This document shows, one piece after another, positions 12,690 through 22,534 of a stretch of DNA of 64,000 nt; the stretch's first letter is position 1; every line of letters begins with the position of its first letter. Under the pieces are notes generated by a model. That model searched no databases and was not told where the DNA came from. It saw only the letters and a program-made list of their open reading frames with translations. Origin of the DNA: Prunus persica (lineage: Eukaryota > Streptophyta > Magnoliopsida > Rosales > Rosaceae); assembly GCF_000346465.2 (NCBI RefSeq), contig NC_034014.1, positions 3,644,027 to 3,708,026 on the forward strand, read 5' to 3'. A program made the translations under genes and the position numbers.

Positions 12690-13290
12690 TAAGTCCGGAG
12701 AAAAATCTGTGATGGGTATGGTTCTACTAAGAGTGCAAGTTGGATTGGAAAATCCAATTAGAGAATTTCCAATTTTGGTGAGTCCAAATCAATTCCAACA
12801 TACGAAAGTTTCAAAATGTAAAAATTCCGAAAAAAAAAACAGAGGATTGGAATTGGAATGTATTTCAAGATTCCGAAAATTTCGAATTCCGAAATATATT
12901 AAGGGTTCAAGCTTAAACTACATATAATAACTAATTTCATGTTGAACTTGATATAATTTAATGACCAAATAGACATATATGAGTCTAGGGCAACAACATC
13001 TAAGTAATAGCATATAATAGTTTTTCGAGCTTTTTCGAATGATTTTTCAATTTTGAGCCAATTTTAACCTTTTAAATAGTTAGAAGTATTTAAAATTAAA
13101 ATGATTTTCCAAAAAAGTTCCGAAATATGTAACTTCCGAAATTTTTCAAAAATGCTGAGTTTTCCAAATTGGAATAGAGATTGAAATTCTGAAAATTTTG
13201 AAATGAAATTGAAATCCCCTGATTTTGATCCGATTTGTCCGAAAATCAACCCTATGTTCTGCCAATGAACTTCCGGCTAAGGCTATTAGT
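12690..13290 (-). pseudogene. Fragment of LRR/UBL exon 1, split by a MITE
   Basis: Left half 12694-12727 and right half 13255-13290 together match 9066-9130 of LRR/UBL exon 1 (GTCCGGAGAAA...GATGGGTATGGTTCT, then GCCAATGAACTTC...GCTAAGGCT). The two halves are separated by a 527-bp insertion. Confidence 0.8.
12728..13254. mobile_element. hAT-like MITE with 8-bp target duplication
   Basis: Sits inside the broken LRR/UBL exon-1 fragment. The flanks are GGTTCTAC (12720-12727) and TGTTCTGC (13255-13262), 6 of 8 bases alike, while the uninterrupted exon at 9101-9108 reads GGTTCTGC. Both ends begin TA(A/G)(G/A)G when read inward (TAAGAGTGCAAG and TAGGGTTGATTT), as in hAT-type inverted ends. The interior is AT-rich with repeated TTCCGAAA-like words and has no coding capacity. 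Confidence 0.7.
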
Positions 13291-13509
13291 GTTGGCCCTT
13301 AGGCCCTTAGCATGGACACGGAGGGCAACATCCATGGGCCTCGCATTTGTTGGGCCTCAAATTTTATATATTATATATATATATATACCAAGTTGAAAAC
13401 TATAATGATAATAGAGGAGAATAATTTTAATAGTTTCACATTTGAAGACCCTAAATTTGATTATAGAATTAACTACATTTTAGTACCTAAAAGTTTAAAG
13501 TCAGTATCG

Positions 13510-14003
13510 AAATGTACCCCGTCTGTCAAAAGGAGCAGTAATATATCGAAGACGATGCTGAAGAATGAGTTGCTTTCGTACGTTAAGATGTGGGGTCGTC
13601 GGCCATGTCGTCTAAATATTAGTCAACAATTATGTTGTCGTTTCTTTCCGGTGCGTGAATTTTTGGTCGTTAAAGCTGAAGAAAGTGAAAATTTGAAGGC
13701 TATAATCAAACCACCGCCCACGGATAAGAATTGGTACTTGTACCTGAAACTTGTATCCACCGGGAGACAACTATGCCGTCTAAATATTAGTAACTTGTGC
13801 AAAAGTAGCTCTCGCAAGCCTCCTAGGTTTGAGACTCTATTTGAAATTTCGCATCATGATGATCCTGTCAACGATGACCGTGGTTGGGACGGCCATTGTT
13901 CGGACCTCCATGGTTGGGACAGCCTTTGGCGGGACTCCCGTCGTTGGAACAAGAATATGTTCTCCGAAACACCCCACGTAAAGGAGGCAGGGAGACAGAG
14001 AAT
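13510..14003 (+). pseudogene. Kelch-like uncharacterised protein, copy B, 5' part
   Basis: Closely matches copy A from 9768 onward. ATG 13555 aligns with ATG 9804, and both CRLNIS motifs are present. It extends past copy A with an extra Asp/Trp/His-rich stretch (HHDDPVNDDRGWDGH). The frame ends in foreign sequence just after 14003, where a TRIM-like element begins. The 3' part resumes at 19074. Confidence 0.75.
13926..14003. repeat. 78-bp direct repeat, left copy
   Basis: Identical except one base to 19074-19151. It is part of the coding region of kelch-like copy B and flanks the whole retroelement complex. It is far too long to be a normal 5-bp retroelement target duplication. Confidence 0.9.
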
Positions 14004-14230
14004 TGAAGGAAGTTGAGGTTCCACCCCAAAACCAATTGGCAATGGGGGGAGTAACCCAACTCCTTATAAGCCCTTGCTAGGTTTCTCAACTTTCTAATGT
14101 GGGACTCTTTACCTTCACATTCTCACACGCCTCCGCACGTGTGGCGAATTTTCAAGCCTAACACGTGGACAACACATTTTGGGTGACGTGGAGCACGTGT
14201 GGCCGTTGAGTTTTCACACGTGGGCAACCC
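14004..14230 (-). mobile_element. TRIM-like LTR plus internal region (partial)
   Basis: Read on the minus strand, a primer-binding site (TGGTATCAGAGC, 14242-14231) is followed by a short G/C-rich internal stretch and then an LTR-like segment containing TCCCACATTAGAAAGTTGAG and TTATAAGGAGTTGGG. This matches the degraded copy at 35732-35935. It has no coding capacity. The expected 5' LTR of this element is missing; copia LTR sequence abuts the primer site instead. Confidence 0.6.
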
Positions 14231-14242
14231 GCTCTGATACCA

Positions 14243-14516
14243 TATAAGAATAATAAACTGAAGGGGAAGAGAGATGAGAGACAGAGGTGAAGAATGATTG
14301 CACAGACCAAGATGATCTGTTCTTGTATTATCAGCTGTATATATGGTGTACACGGGTTAGACTTTCTCAAGTCTATTTACAGAAGGCAAGTAATATAAGG
14401 TAAGTGTAATTAATCTCATATATTACAGAATCAATTGTAAACTAATTCCTAGCTGGGATGAAGCTGATCTTGTGATGGGGAGTCTGTCAATGCTAATTGA
14501 GTGGGATCGACTGATT
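14243..14516 (-). repeat. Copia 3' LTR (left)
   Basis: Matches 18802-19075 with one difference (GAGTGGGATC against GAGTAGGATC). The inner edge shown is where homology stops; the true LTR may extend a few tens of bases further right because the other copy looks truncated there. It is joined on its outer side to a primer site and TRIM-like sequence, not to host DNA. Confidence 0.85.
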
Positions 14517-17500
14517 TCATGGAATGGGCTGATTGTGTGGAATCATGATATGCATCATGATTCTCTTTAGTGAGAAGATTAGGACCGAGAAAGATACAAG
14601 CACCAGTGGTAGAGCGTCGATCATCAACTGAACCAGCCCAATCAGCATCCGAGAAGCTCCGTAAAGTGAAATCATTAGACTTGTGAAAGATGAGCCATTG
14701 CTCAAGCGTGCCTTTAATATACCGGAAAATGCGCTTGACAACTTGAAGATGGGAAGTGCGAGGGTTGTGCATAAACTGACACACCTGGTTGACGGCAAAA
14801 GAAATATCAGGCCGTGACAAGGTAAGATACTGTAGGCCACCCACCATACTTCGATAGTTGGATGGATCAGGCAAGGGATCACCATCCATACAAGACAATC
14901 GAGTGTCAGAGGGCAATGGTGTAAGACATGATTTGCACTCAGTCATATTAAACCGTTTCAATAAATCAAACGCATACCTTGTCTGAGAGAGAAACAAATT
15001 GTTAGAAAACCGAGTAATTTCCATGCCTAGGAAAAAATTGAGCTCACCCATTCTTCTACTGTCGAAAGTGGAACATAATGTATCAATAAACTGATGGACA
15101 CTCTGGGGTTCAGACCCAGTAACAATGATATCGTCCACATACACGAGAACATACATCGTGCAAGAAGAAGAGCGGCGAATAAAGAGGGAAGCATCAGAGT
15201 GGCTGTGAACAAATCGCTGAGCAAGAAGAAAGGTACTAAGGTGTTGGAACCAAGCCCGAGGTGCCTGTTTGAGGCCATAGAGAGCCTTATGAAGGCGACA
15301 AACATATTGAGATCGAGAGGAATCATGAAAGCCAGAGGGTTGTTTCATGTGCAAGTACCCATTCAAGAAAGCATTGCGAACATCAAGTTGCTGAAGTGAC
15401 CAATTATAAGAAACAGCTAGAGATAAAATAGTGCGAATAGTGGCTGGTTTGACTACCGGACTAAATATTTCTTCATAATCAAAGCCTTCTTTTTGATTGA
15501 ATCCCTTGGCAACAAGGCGAGCCTTATATCGGTCAATCGAGCCATCTGCTTTCCGTTTAACTTTGAAGACCCACTTGCATCCCACAATATTCATACATGA
15601 GGTTGCAGGAACTAAGGACCATGTCTGATTCCTCATGAGGGCATCATATTTATCCTTCATTGCAGCTCGCCAGTGGGAGGATTGGGAAGCCTGGGTGAAA
15701 CTTGTTGGTTCAATGAACATGGGATCAGAATACTCGGCAAGTGGAGCATGAGGTAAGGGATGAGGGCTAGTCTTAGAGTAGAGCGGTTTTGTTTCAGTAC
15801 CGAAAGGAATGATGGAGTTGAGAGACTTGAAATTTTGGGGAGGATTTGGTGTATCTGGAGAATTGGGAAAAATAGATGGGTCAATAGGTGAAGAATGAGG
15901 AGTTGATTCAGAGGGTGGGTTCGTGAAAAGCATGTGGGATGAGGTAGTGTACGATGATGGGGTCGTGGAGTTTGGTGATTGAGGGGTTGTAGATTTTGGT
16001 GATGGAGAAGCCGATTCACAGGGCGGGTGCGTGGATTTTGGTGATGGCGATGAGGAAGGACTCGTAGGTGAAAGGGTGCGTGGGTCAGATAGAGAGGAAA
16101 TCGCTTGGGGTGTTGTATTGTGTGAGAACGAGCCAGGCGGGCTAGATGAGGTAGTGGACAGTGATGGGCTTTGGGGAGTATTGTTTGGTAGGGAATCTGG
16201 AATTTGAATTTGTGGGGAGTAGGTGCTAGGCCCTAGATCAGATTGGGTTGTAAGTGTGGCCTGATCGGGTGGAGGGATAGAATAAAGTCCACCAGAGTGC
16301 AATGTAGATGTATTCTGGGGCTGCTTGTAAGGAAAACTAGTCTCATCAAAAGTCACGTTCCGGGATATATAAATACAACCTGAAAAGGGACCAAGACAAC
16401 GATAACCTTTATAGTGATCATCATAGCCAATAAACACACATGGAATAGATTTAAAGGATAACTTATGCTTGTTGTATGGCACCATGTGAGGAAAGCAGGC
16501 ACACCCAAAACTTTTGAGAAATTTATAATCCGGTGGACGATGAAGTAATTTCTCATAAGGAGATAAGTTGTCAAGCTGAGGAGTTGGTAAGCGATTAATC
16601 AGAAAAACCGCAGTTGAGAAGGCTTCAACCCAAAAGCTAGAGGGCAAATGAGATTGGGCTAGCAAGCAGAGGCCCATTGCAACAATGTGGCGATGTTTCC
16701 TTTCCACCACCCCATTTTGTTGGGGAGTGTATGGATAGGAGATCTGATGCGAGATGCCATGATCACTTAAAAAATTCATGAATAATCTGCTAGTAAATTC
16801 ACCGCCACCATCAATCTGTAACTGTTGAATTTTGGAGCTAAACCGATTTTCCACCATTTTTTTGAAGGGAATAAATGTTGTAAGAACATCTGATTTCTTT
16901 GCCAAAGGATATAACCAAGTGAATCGAGTGTTATCATCGACAATGGACAAATAATAACGATATCCAAAATTTGAGGAAACAGGTTCAGGGCCCCACAAGT
17001 CAAGGTGTAAAAGTGCTAATAGAGATTGAGCATGAAACTTTCTGCATTCAAAAGGCAATCGACATGATTTTCCCAATGGACAAATATGGCAATGTTTATT
17101 TGATAGAAGTGTACCATCAAGTGGTAAATGGTACTTATTCAACAATGTAGAAAAAACGGAATGAGATGGATGTCCAAGTCGTGCATGCCACACGTCCTGT
17201 GTTGTGCGCTCTCCATAGAATGCCATCTTACAAGCAATATGTGAGGTTGTCTGAATATGATAAAGGCCATCAGAACTACTGCCAGTAAGGAGTACCGTCC
17301 CCGTCTTGTTGTCCTTGACACAAAAACCATTAGCAGCCAACTCAAAGAAACAATCATTATCACGACAGACACGTCGAATAGATATCAAATTTTTTCGAAT
17401 TGCAGGCACACACAATACTTCATTAAGTTCTAAGGACTTATGCAACCCAGTTAATTGTGTATGGCCAATATGTGTGATTGCTAACTGATTCCCATTTCCA

Positions 17501-18747
17501 ACAACAATTGTATCAGTACCTGTGTAAGGTTGGGCATGTGGTAGAGAAGTTGGGTCTGCTGTCATGTGGTGGGTAGCACCAGAATCAAAGCACCAATTGA
17601 GATTCGCCACATCATGAGTTGATTGAGATGGATTTGAGGTACTTTCTGCCATGTATGCATGAGGCCTACGGTCTGGGCAGAAACGGGCTATGTGGCCTGG
17701 CTTATCACATCTAAAACATATGACATCAGCCCGCTGGGTATTTGGGGAATTTCCATGTGGTGTTGGAAGAAGTGGAGGGCGTCCATCAGTAAGAGTTGCA
17801 TGAGAAGGAGCAACAGAAGTATGCTGCTGGTCGCGAGACTGAGTACGTGGATATGGAACCCAATTCCCTTGGGTTGATTCCCAAGGATTTGCTCTCCCTG
17901 ATCCACGTCCATTGTGTCCTTGATTCCAGTTTCTGCCGCGCCCGCGTCCTCTCCCAGAACCATAGGAATGAGTTGGATTGTGACCAGTGGAGTTTGGACT
18001 GAAGTTGCGCTCAGTGGACCTTCGATCAGCAGCCATAGCAACCCCTGAAGCAGCAGTGAGAGACATTCTTTTCTGTAAATGTTCCTCTCTTAAAGCTAGA
18101 TCATAGAATTTATCGAAATCAATATCTGGATGCATGTGAAGTGTTGTGGCTAACTCTTTGTATTCAAGACCAAGACCATCCAGAACATAACTGATGAGTT
18201 CATCGTCATCCATTGTTGCACCAGCTTGTGTGAGGGAATCAAAGAGTGATTTGGCATAATTGAGATAATCAATCACTGTTGTGTTGTTGTCCTTTCTGAG
18301 AGTGCGAATTTGGTCTCGAAGAATCCGTACACGGGTACTAGCAAGAGGTGAGAGGCGCTTGGCTAGCATGGTCCAGGCTTGATGAGCAGTGGTACAAGGG
18401 ATGAGAAGTGTCTTGATGGAAGATGAGGAAGTTGCTTTGATCCAACTCAGGACCAGTTTATCCTTGGCTAACTCTGGGTGCACAGATCCATCTTCTTGCA
18501 CTTTGGGTGGGTCTGTGTTGTTCTTGACGACTGCTGCAAGGCCGTGCATCTCCAATACATCTTCAAATTGGGATTTCCAACTCAAGTAGTTGGTGCGATC
18601 CATAGGAACTGGAAACAACGATGAGATATTGAAAGAGATGGGCAAAGGATGGGATGAGAATGGAGGTGAGGAAAGTTTTGACATTTCAGAAATCAGTTTT
18701 GACATATCAATATTGCTTGATTCTCCAGATTTAGGTGTGGTGGCCAT
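14449..18747 (-). CDS. Copia gag-pol polyprotein, RNase H truncated
   Basis: One uninterrupted frame of about 1432 residues from ATG 18745-18747 (MATTPKSGESS). In order it has a UBN2-type gag, a CCHC zinc knuckle (CFRCDKPGHIARFC), the aspartic protease site (WCFDSGATHHMT), the pre-integrase HARLGHPS, and an integrase core with HLDLWGPE and DGGGEF. The reverse transcriptase has YVDDIIVTG. RNase H starts (SDADWAG) but after CIFLGPNLL it departs from the family and runs into the LTR, so the rest of RNase H and the usual C-terminus are missing. The final 20 or so residues are read from LTR sequence. Replication would need help from another element if RNase H is inactive. Confidence 0.93.
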   Translation of the reverse strand: MATTPKSGESSNIDMSKLISEMSKLSSPPFSSHPLPISFNISSLFPVPMDRTNYLSWKSQFEDVLEMHGLAAVVKNNTDPPKVQEDGSVHPELAKDKLVLSWIKATSSSSIKTLLIPCTTAHQAWTMLAKRLSPLASTRVRILRDQIRTLRKDNNTTVIDYLNYAKSLFDSLTQAGATMDDDELISYVLDGLGLEYKELATTLHMHPDIDFDKFYDLALREEHLQKRMSLTAASGVAMAADRRSTERNFSPNSTGHNPTHSYGSGRGRGRGRNWNQGHNGRGSGRANPWESTQGNWVPYPRTQSRDQQHTSVAPSHATLTDGRPPLLPTPHGNSPNTQRADVICFRCDKPGHIARFCPDRRPHAYMAESTSNPSQSTHDVANLNWCFDSGATHHMTADPTSLPHAQPYTGTDTIVVGNGNQLAITHIGHTQLTGLHKSLELNEVLCVPAIRKNLISIRRVCRDNDCFFELAANGFCVKDNKTGTVLLTGSSSDGLYHIQTTSHIACKMAFYGERTTQDVWHARLGHPSHSVFSTLLNKYHLPLDGTLLSNKHCHICPLGKSCRLPFECRKFHAQSLLALLHLDLWGPEPVSSNFGYRYYLSIVDDNTRFTWLYPLAKKSDVLTTFIPFKKMVENRFSSKIQQLQIDGGGEFTSRLFMNFLSDHGISHQISYPYTPQQNGVVERKHRHIVAMGLCLLAQSHLPSSFWVEAFSTAVFLINRLPTPQLDNLSPYEKLLHRPPDYKFLKSFGCACFPHMVPYNKHKLSFKSIPCVFIGYDDHYKGYRCLGPFSGCIYISRNVTFDETSFPYKQPQNTSTLHSGGLYSIPPPDQATLTTQSDLGPSTYSPQIQIPDSLPNNTPQSPSLSTTSSSPPGSFSHNTTPQAISSLSDPRTLSPTSPSSSPSPKSTHPPCESASPSPKSTTPQSPNSTTPSSYTTSSHMLFTNPPSESTPHSSPIDPSIFPNSPDTPNPPQNFKSLNSIIPFGTETKPLYSKTSPHPLPHAPLAEYSDPMFIEPTSFTQASQSSHWRAAMKDKYDALMRNQTWSLVPATSCMNIVGCKWVFKVKRKADGSIDRYKARLVAKGFNQKEGFDYEEIFSPVVKPATIRTILSLAVSYNWSLQQLDVRNAFLNGYLHMKQPSGFHDSSRSQYVCRLHKALYGLKQAPRAWFQHLSTFLLAQRFVHSHSDASLFIRRSSSCTMYVLVYVDDIIVTGSEPQSVHQFIDTLCSTFDSRRMGELNFFLGMEITRFSNNLFLSQTRYAFDLLKRFNMTECKSCLTPLPSDTRLSCMDGDPLPDPSNYRSMVGGLQYLTLSRPDISFAVNQVCQFMHNPRTSHLQVVKRIFRYIKGTLEQWLIFHKSNDFTLRSFSDADWAGSVDDRRSTTGACIFLGPNLLTKENHDAYHDSTQSAHSMKSVDPTQLALTDSPSQDQLHPS

Positions 18748-18789
18748 TGTTTTGGGTAGGATCGATATTTTGAGGGTTAGCTCTAAAGA

Positions 18790-18801
18790 GCTCTGATACC
18801 A
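18790..18801 (-). other. Copia primer-binding site
   Basis: TGGTATCAGAGC on the minus strand, the standard plant site complementary to the 3' end of initiator tRNA-Met, directly after the 5' LTR. Confidence 0.9.
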
Positions 18802-19075
18802 TATAAGAATAATAAACTGAAGGGGAAGAGAGATGAGAGACAGAGGTGAAGAATGATTGCACAGACCAAGATGATCTGTTCTTGTATTATCAGCTGTATA
18901 TATGGTGTACACGGGTTAGACTTTCTCAAGTCTATTTACAGAAGGCAAGTAATATAAGGTAAGTGTAATTAATCTCATATATTACAGAATCAATTGTAAA
19001 CTAATTCCTAGCTGGGATGAAGCTGATCTTGTGATGGGGAGTCTGTCAATGCTAATTGAGTAGGATCGACTGATT
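18802..19075 (-). repeat. Copia 5' LTR (right)
   Basis: Near-identical to the left LTR. Its outer edge lacks a canonical TG start and runs straight into the 78-bp kelch-like exon repeat, which suggests truncation of the 5' end. Confidence 0.85.
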
Positions 19076-19151
19076 GGCGGGACTCCCGTCGTTGGAACAA
19101 GAATATGTTCTCCGAAACACCCCACATAAAGGAGGCAGGGAGACAGAGAAT
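19074..19151. repeat. 78-bp direct repeat, right copy
   Basis: Second copy of 13926-14003. Here it continues smoothly into the rest of kelch-like copy B. Confidence 0.9.
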
Positions 19152-20114
19152 CGTGGGTTCCAAATTCTATAAGGTGTGGGGTGAATTCAACACCAGATTT
19201 TTTAACAATGGTAATTTCATTGACTATGAAAGCACGGGTTTTAGGTCAAATGTTGAATCCTATGATCTCACTCATGACAGTACAGATGAGCAAGGCCCAT
19301 CGATGAGCATTTGTCAGAGGCATACCATTCCCAGTTTGATTGATCCTAGGATCATACTTGGGAACAAAATCATGTTCAATCTGGAGGACAAAACCTATGT
19401 TCTTGCATGTCAAGATGATGGTCCTAATTGTTGAGCCACCCCTTTTTAAGGTTTTCGATTCCTGTCAACAATCCTGGAAGGATCTCCCTTATCCCCCTTT
19501 CTTCAAACCACATGGTGCTGGTGATCACTTTACTTGGGACCACAAGGTCTTTTTTATGAGATATAATGTTGCATACGCTTTTGGCCCTCACAAAGAGAAA
19601 TGGTCGGAAATAAAAAGCAAAGTCCTGAATAGTGAGAGGTTTGAGAGCTTTTGGGTTGTTGCAGAGTTGCAGGGTTTTCTCATTGGCATGCTTCGGGACC
19701 GTAAAGAGCTTGTTGCTTAGAAGTTGAACGGCGATGGGTTGCCCCAGCGGCATCGGGTGCTACATGAACTTGGCGATATCTTTTCTCCTTTCTTAATTCC
19801 TGAACATTGTTACTTGGGCTATGTGGTTCGTTTATTATGCAAATGTGCGTACGAGATATGATGGCTAACCCGAAGGGGGTTACGTCCGTGTAGCAGTGTT
19901 TACAGTATCCATCTCAAAAGATCCTGTTGGTAATCCAGTCCTCTCTGCAGATCTCGAGGCTGCAGAATATTATGGTTTCAATTATTGGTGCGAAATTTCC
20001 TCTGCCTGTGTTGTGTGCCATCATGTGAAGGAGAATTTTAAGCCTAGAAAATTTTGTGGGGTCATCGTACCAAACCGTCCTTATAGTCAGCGTCGTCGTA
20101 AGGGCAAATATTAG
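19074..20114 (+). pseudogene. Kelch-like uncharacterised protein, copy B, 3' part
   Basis: Continues the protein from the right-hand repeat (NMFSETPHIKEAGRQRIVGSK). It then follows copy A with FIDYESTGFRSNVESYDL and KVFDSCQQSWKDL. Defects are a frame change near 19432, an in-frame TAG at about 19718 where copy A has TGG, and loss of a segment near 19825 (copy A DSDGRMW). The intact C-terminus ends in the basic tail SQRRRKGKY at 20114. Confidence 0.75.
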
Positions 20115-21617
20115 TTTCTCTAACACGGTTGTTTTCCACATCAAATGGATGGATCAAATGAATAGTGATATATCTGCGTGCACGAGTTAATGGAAAACTA
20201 CATGATATATCTGTCTGCACATGTGTTATTTGATTGTTGCCATGAGAGCTACTGTTGTAGAACATGAAGTTTATATAGCTAGCATGTTCTCTCTTTCAAG
20301 ATTGCATTACTCACTGATTATGAGAGATTTGAGGGATGTAAAACAGTTTCGTTTCCTATGGCTTGAATTGAATGTGCTCGTTTTAGCACATATAGGCTTA
20401 ATGTCAGTTCACTCAGCCAGACTATATTTGCAGGTCCTGGAACTTTTATAAATTGTTCTAGCTAGCTAATATACTATGTTCAGTGTGTGCAAACTTTCAT
20501 TTGCCTCTTATAGTCTTACTGGTTCCAATTCCTTCTATGCTTTTAAACTTAGTTCACTCCATGTGGATGTCTCAGGTTCCTGAAGACCCTGGGAAGGTAG
20601 TTACTGTTCAAAGAAACTTGAGCAGGTTTGGTATCAAACAACTTGCAAGAACTGGAAAGACAAGTTGTATATTTGCATTCCAATGTTTATGCATATACAA
20701 AGATGTACATTTATTTATATATGTGTTAAAGGGGCAAGCCGAACTCCGAGCGGAGATTAATCTCACTCTTCGGGTGTGGGGACATCTCATAGTATTTATC
20801 CAAAAAAAAAAAAACACATTTATTTATGTATGTGTTAGTGGGTGCACCCTCTAAATTTGATTCCATTAGACCATAAAACTACAAAAAGTGATAATTGATG
20901 AACAGGAATCGCCATATAATTTTATTCCTTAATTAAATATCTTATCTGTGCCACATAACTACCTATAGATGGTTGGTCTTTGTAGTCTGTCTTGGTGCAA
21001 CCATACATAAATTGAAGTTGAATGTTGTTAACCATGTGGAGTCAAAGTGTTAGGTGGGATCATTTAGAAATGAGAAAATATTCGAATATATTTAAAGATG
21101 GGTTATTTACTCAATTGGTCCTTAAATTTATACTCGAGTTGCATTTTGGTCCCTCAACTAAATTATTCGTTCAAATGATTCATCAACTCTTTATTAATCG
21201 GCGCATTGGTCCTATTGTTATAATTATATATATATATAATTGTTTTGAAATGCATCAATTTTTTCAAATTAGCCGTTGTGTGATTTTTTTAAAAAAAATT
21301 TAAAGAAACCTAAAATATGTCTATAAATTTCTTCAAAAAATTTCACTCATTTCATTCCACATTTCTTTAAATAATACATAGTAGTGGAATGTATGAGTGT
21401 TGTACCATAGTTTTTTCATTCCATACTTTTCTCTTCTGAAAATCTAGAAAAGTGATAAATAACCCCAAAAGAAAAAGAAAAAAGAAAAAAGAAAAATACA
21501 TTTTAGAACTCCAATCAACTCTTTTAAAATCTATGATAAAACTCCAACAAACACCATTAAAATCAATCTAGGAATTCAATCAAACTCTATGTGGAGTTTA
21601 TAGAAATCAATTGAAAT
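20115..21617. other. Repeat-rich interval with small relics
   Basis: Contains the 3' flank of copy B, the acetolactate synthase fragment at 20575, and a short SINE-like tail ending in a run of A at about 20803-20815. AT-rich transposon-like text lies at 21090-21600. No intact gene was seen. Confidence 0.6.
20575..20661 (+). pseudogene. Fragment of acetolactate synthase small subunit
   Basis: After an AG acceptor, the frame reads VPEDPGKVVTVQRNLSRFGI and then KQLARTGK. This matches the conserved region of the plant acetohydroxyacid synthase regulatory subunit (family form is close to GDPGKMVAVQRNLSKFGI). Only one exon-sized piece is present, so it is a captured or relic fragment. Confidence 0.65.
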
Positions 21618-22534
21618 ATGTTTAACTCTATAAACTTTATAATTCCATTTAAATCTTTTAAAATCTTAATTGAATACACCCCCCCTAAGTGTTTTCCAAG
21701 ACTGCAACTGTTGATAGACCAGCCAGGATCATCATCTTCTAAAGAAGACTTGAAAAAGAAAGTCCTCAAGATTCTGGATCTGGATGACGAATCCATGGCA
21801 TCAGCATCTGCCACTCAGTCTGAAGATGAGGTGGACCTTTTTGCTAATGGAGACATGCTGGATAATTATCATCCGGATCTTTATGGTGGGCCTCAGTGAT
21901 ATTCTGTCTAATAAGAAGACAATTTGTAAATTGTAATTTTATGCTTTCCTGTTATTTTAGCTTTATTTTTCCTCTGGTTAAAGCAAGATTCTTCTGCATT
22001 AACTCTGCTTTCACTTTTGTAAAAGTTTGCTTTTCTTTTGACTGTTTCGGGAAAGTTCAGCAAGAATCCTCAAAGTGAAGATGCCGCTATACTGTAGGCT
22101 GCTTTGTGACTTACTGTCTTTATTTGACACGTCAGCAGCTTCGAGGCTTTAAAAAGAGGACCTCTCTTCAGTTGCACATCATCGAAAAACCATCGCCTCA
22201 AAATAAACTTTGTACTGTTGAGTGTTTAAGTGAGTGTTTGATTGTTTTTATATTCAAAGTGCTGCTTCTGCGATGCTTCTGTTAAGCACTACTGCCCTTT
22301 TACTTTTATGTAAGTTTGCTAAATATTAATGCTATCGTTTATATCATTTTTAATTTCGTTATATTCTTATCCCTGGTTTTGGCTTTGTATGTTTGAATTT
22401 ATGATAATTATTCTATTTATTCTCTACGTCTCTACACTACCTGCTGCGCATAAGCTAAAGCTAAAGCTAAAAATTGATTTAAAATTTTAAAATTTTGCTC
22501 TTAAGAGGCCGGGCCAGTACCTGGTATCAGAGCC
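21618..22534 (+). mobile_element. Pararetrovirus-like (Caulimoviridae) fragment
   Basis: An open frame ends at 21899 with a very acidic C-terminus (QSEDEVDLFANGD...LYGGPQ). About 250 bases later comes a compact promoter-like stretch with GACACGTCAGCAGC (22126-22139) and TTTAAAAAGAGGACC (22149-22163), then a leader, then a tRNA-Met primer site TGGTATCAGAGCC at 22522-22534. This order (end of ORF, promoter, leader, primer site) is that of endogenous plant pararetroviruses. It is a partial, degraded copy with no capsid, movement or polymerase domain. An LTR retroelement end is the alternative. Confidence 0.45.

Larger units (their letters stand above)
14231..19075 (-). mobile_element. Ty1/copia retrotransposon, nearly complete
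   Basis: Two 286-bp repeats (14231-14516 and 18790-19075, including the 12-bp primer-site complement) differ at one visible base. Between them lies a long gag-pol frame on the minus strand with copia domain order (protease, integrase, reverse transcriptase, RNase H). The right repeat is the 5' LTR; the primer site TGGTATCAGAGC follows it directly at 18801-18790. The left repeat is the 3' LTR. The outer end of the right LTR joins the 78-bp exon repeat with no target duplication, and no polypurine tract was recognised before the left LTR. The element inserted or rearranged within kelch-like copy B. Confidence 0.92.

Noticed and set aside
15657..16019. Minus-strand frame inside the copia element
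   Set aside because: It is an out-of-frame shadow of the Ser/Pro-rich linker of gag-pol between integrase and reverse transcriptase.
14231..19075. Reading the gag-pol start at 18912 inside the LTR
   Set aside because: The upstream codons lie in LTR and primer site; the ATG at 18747 gives a normal gag start.
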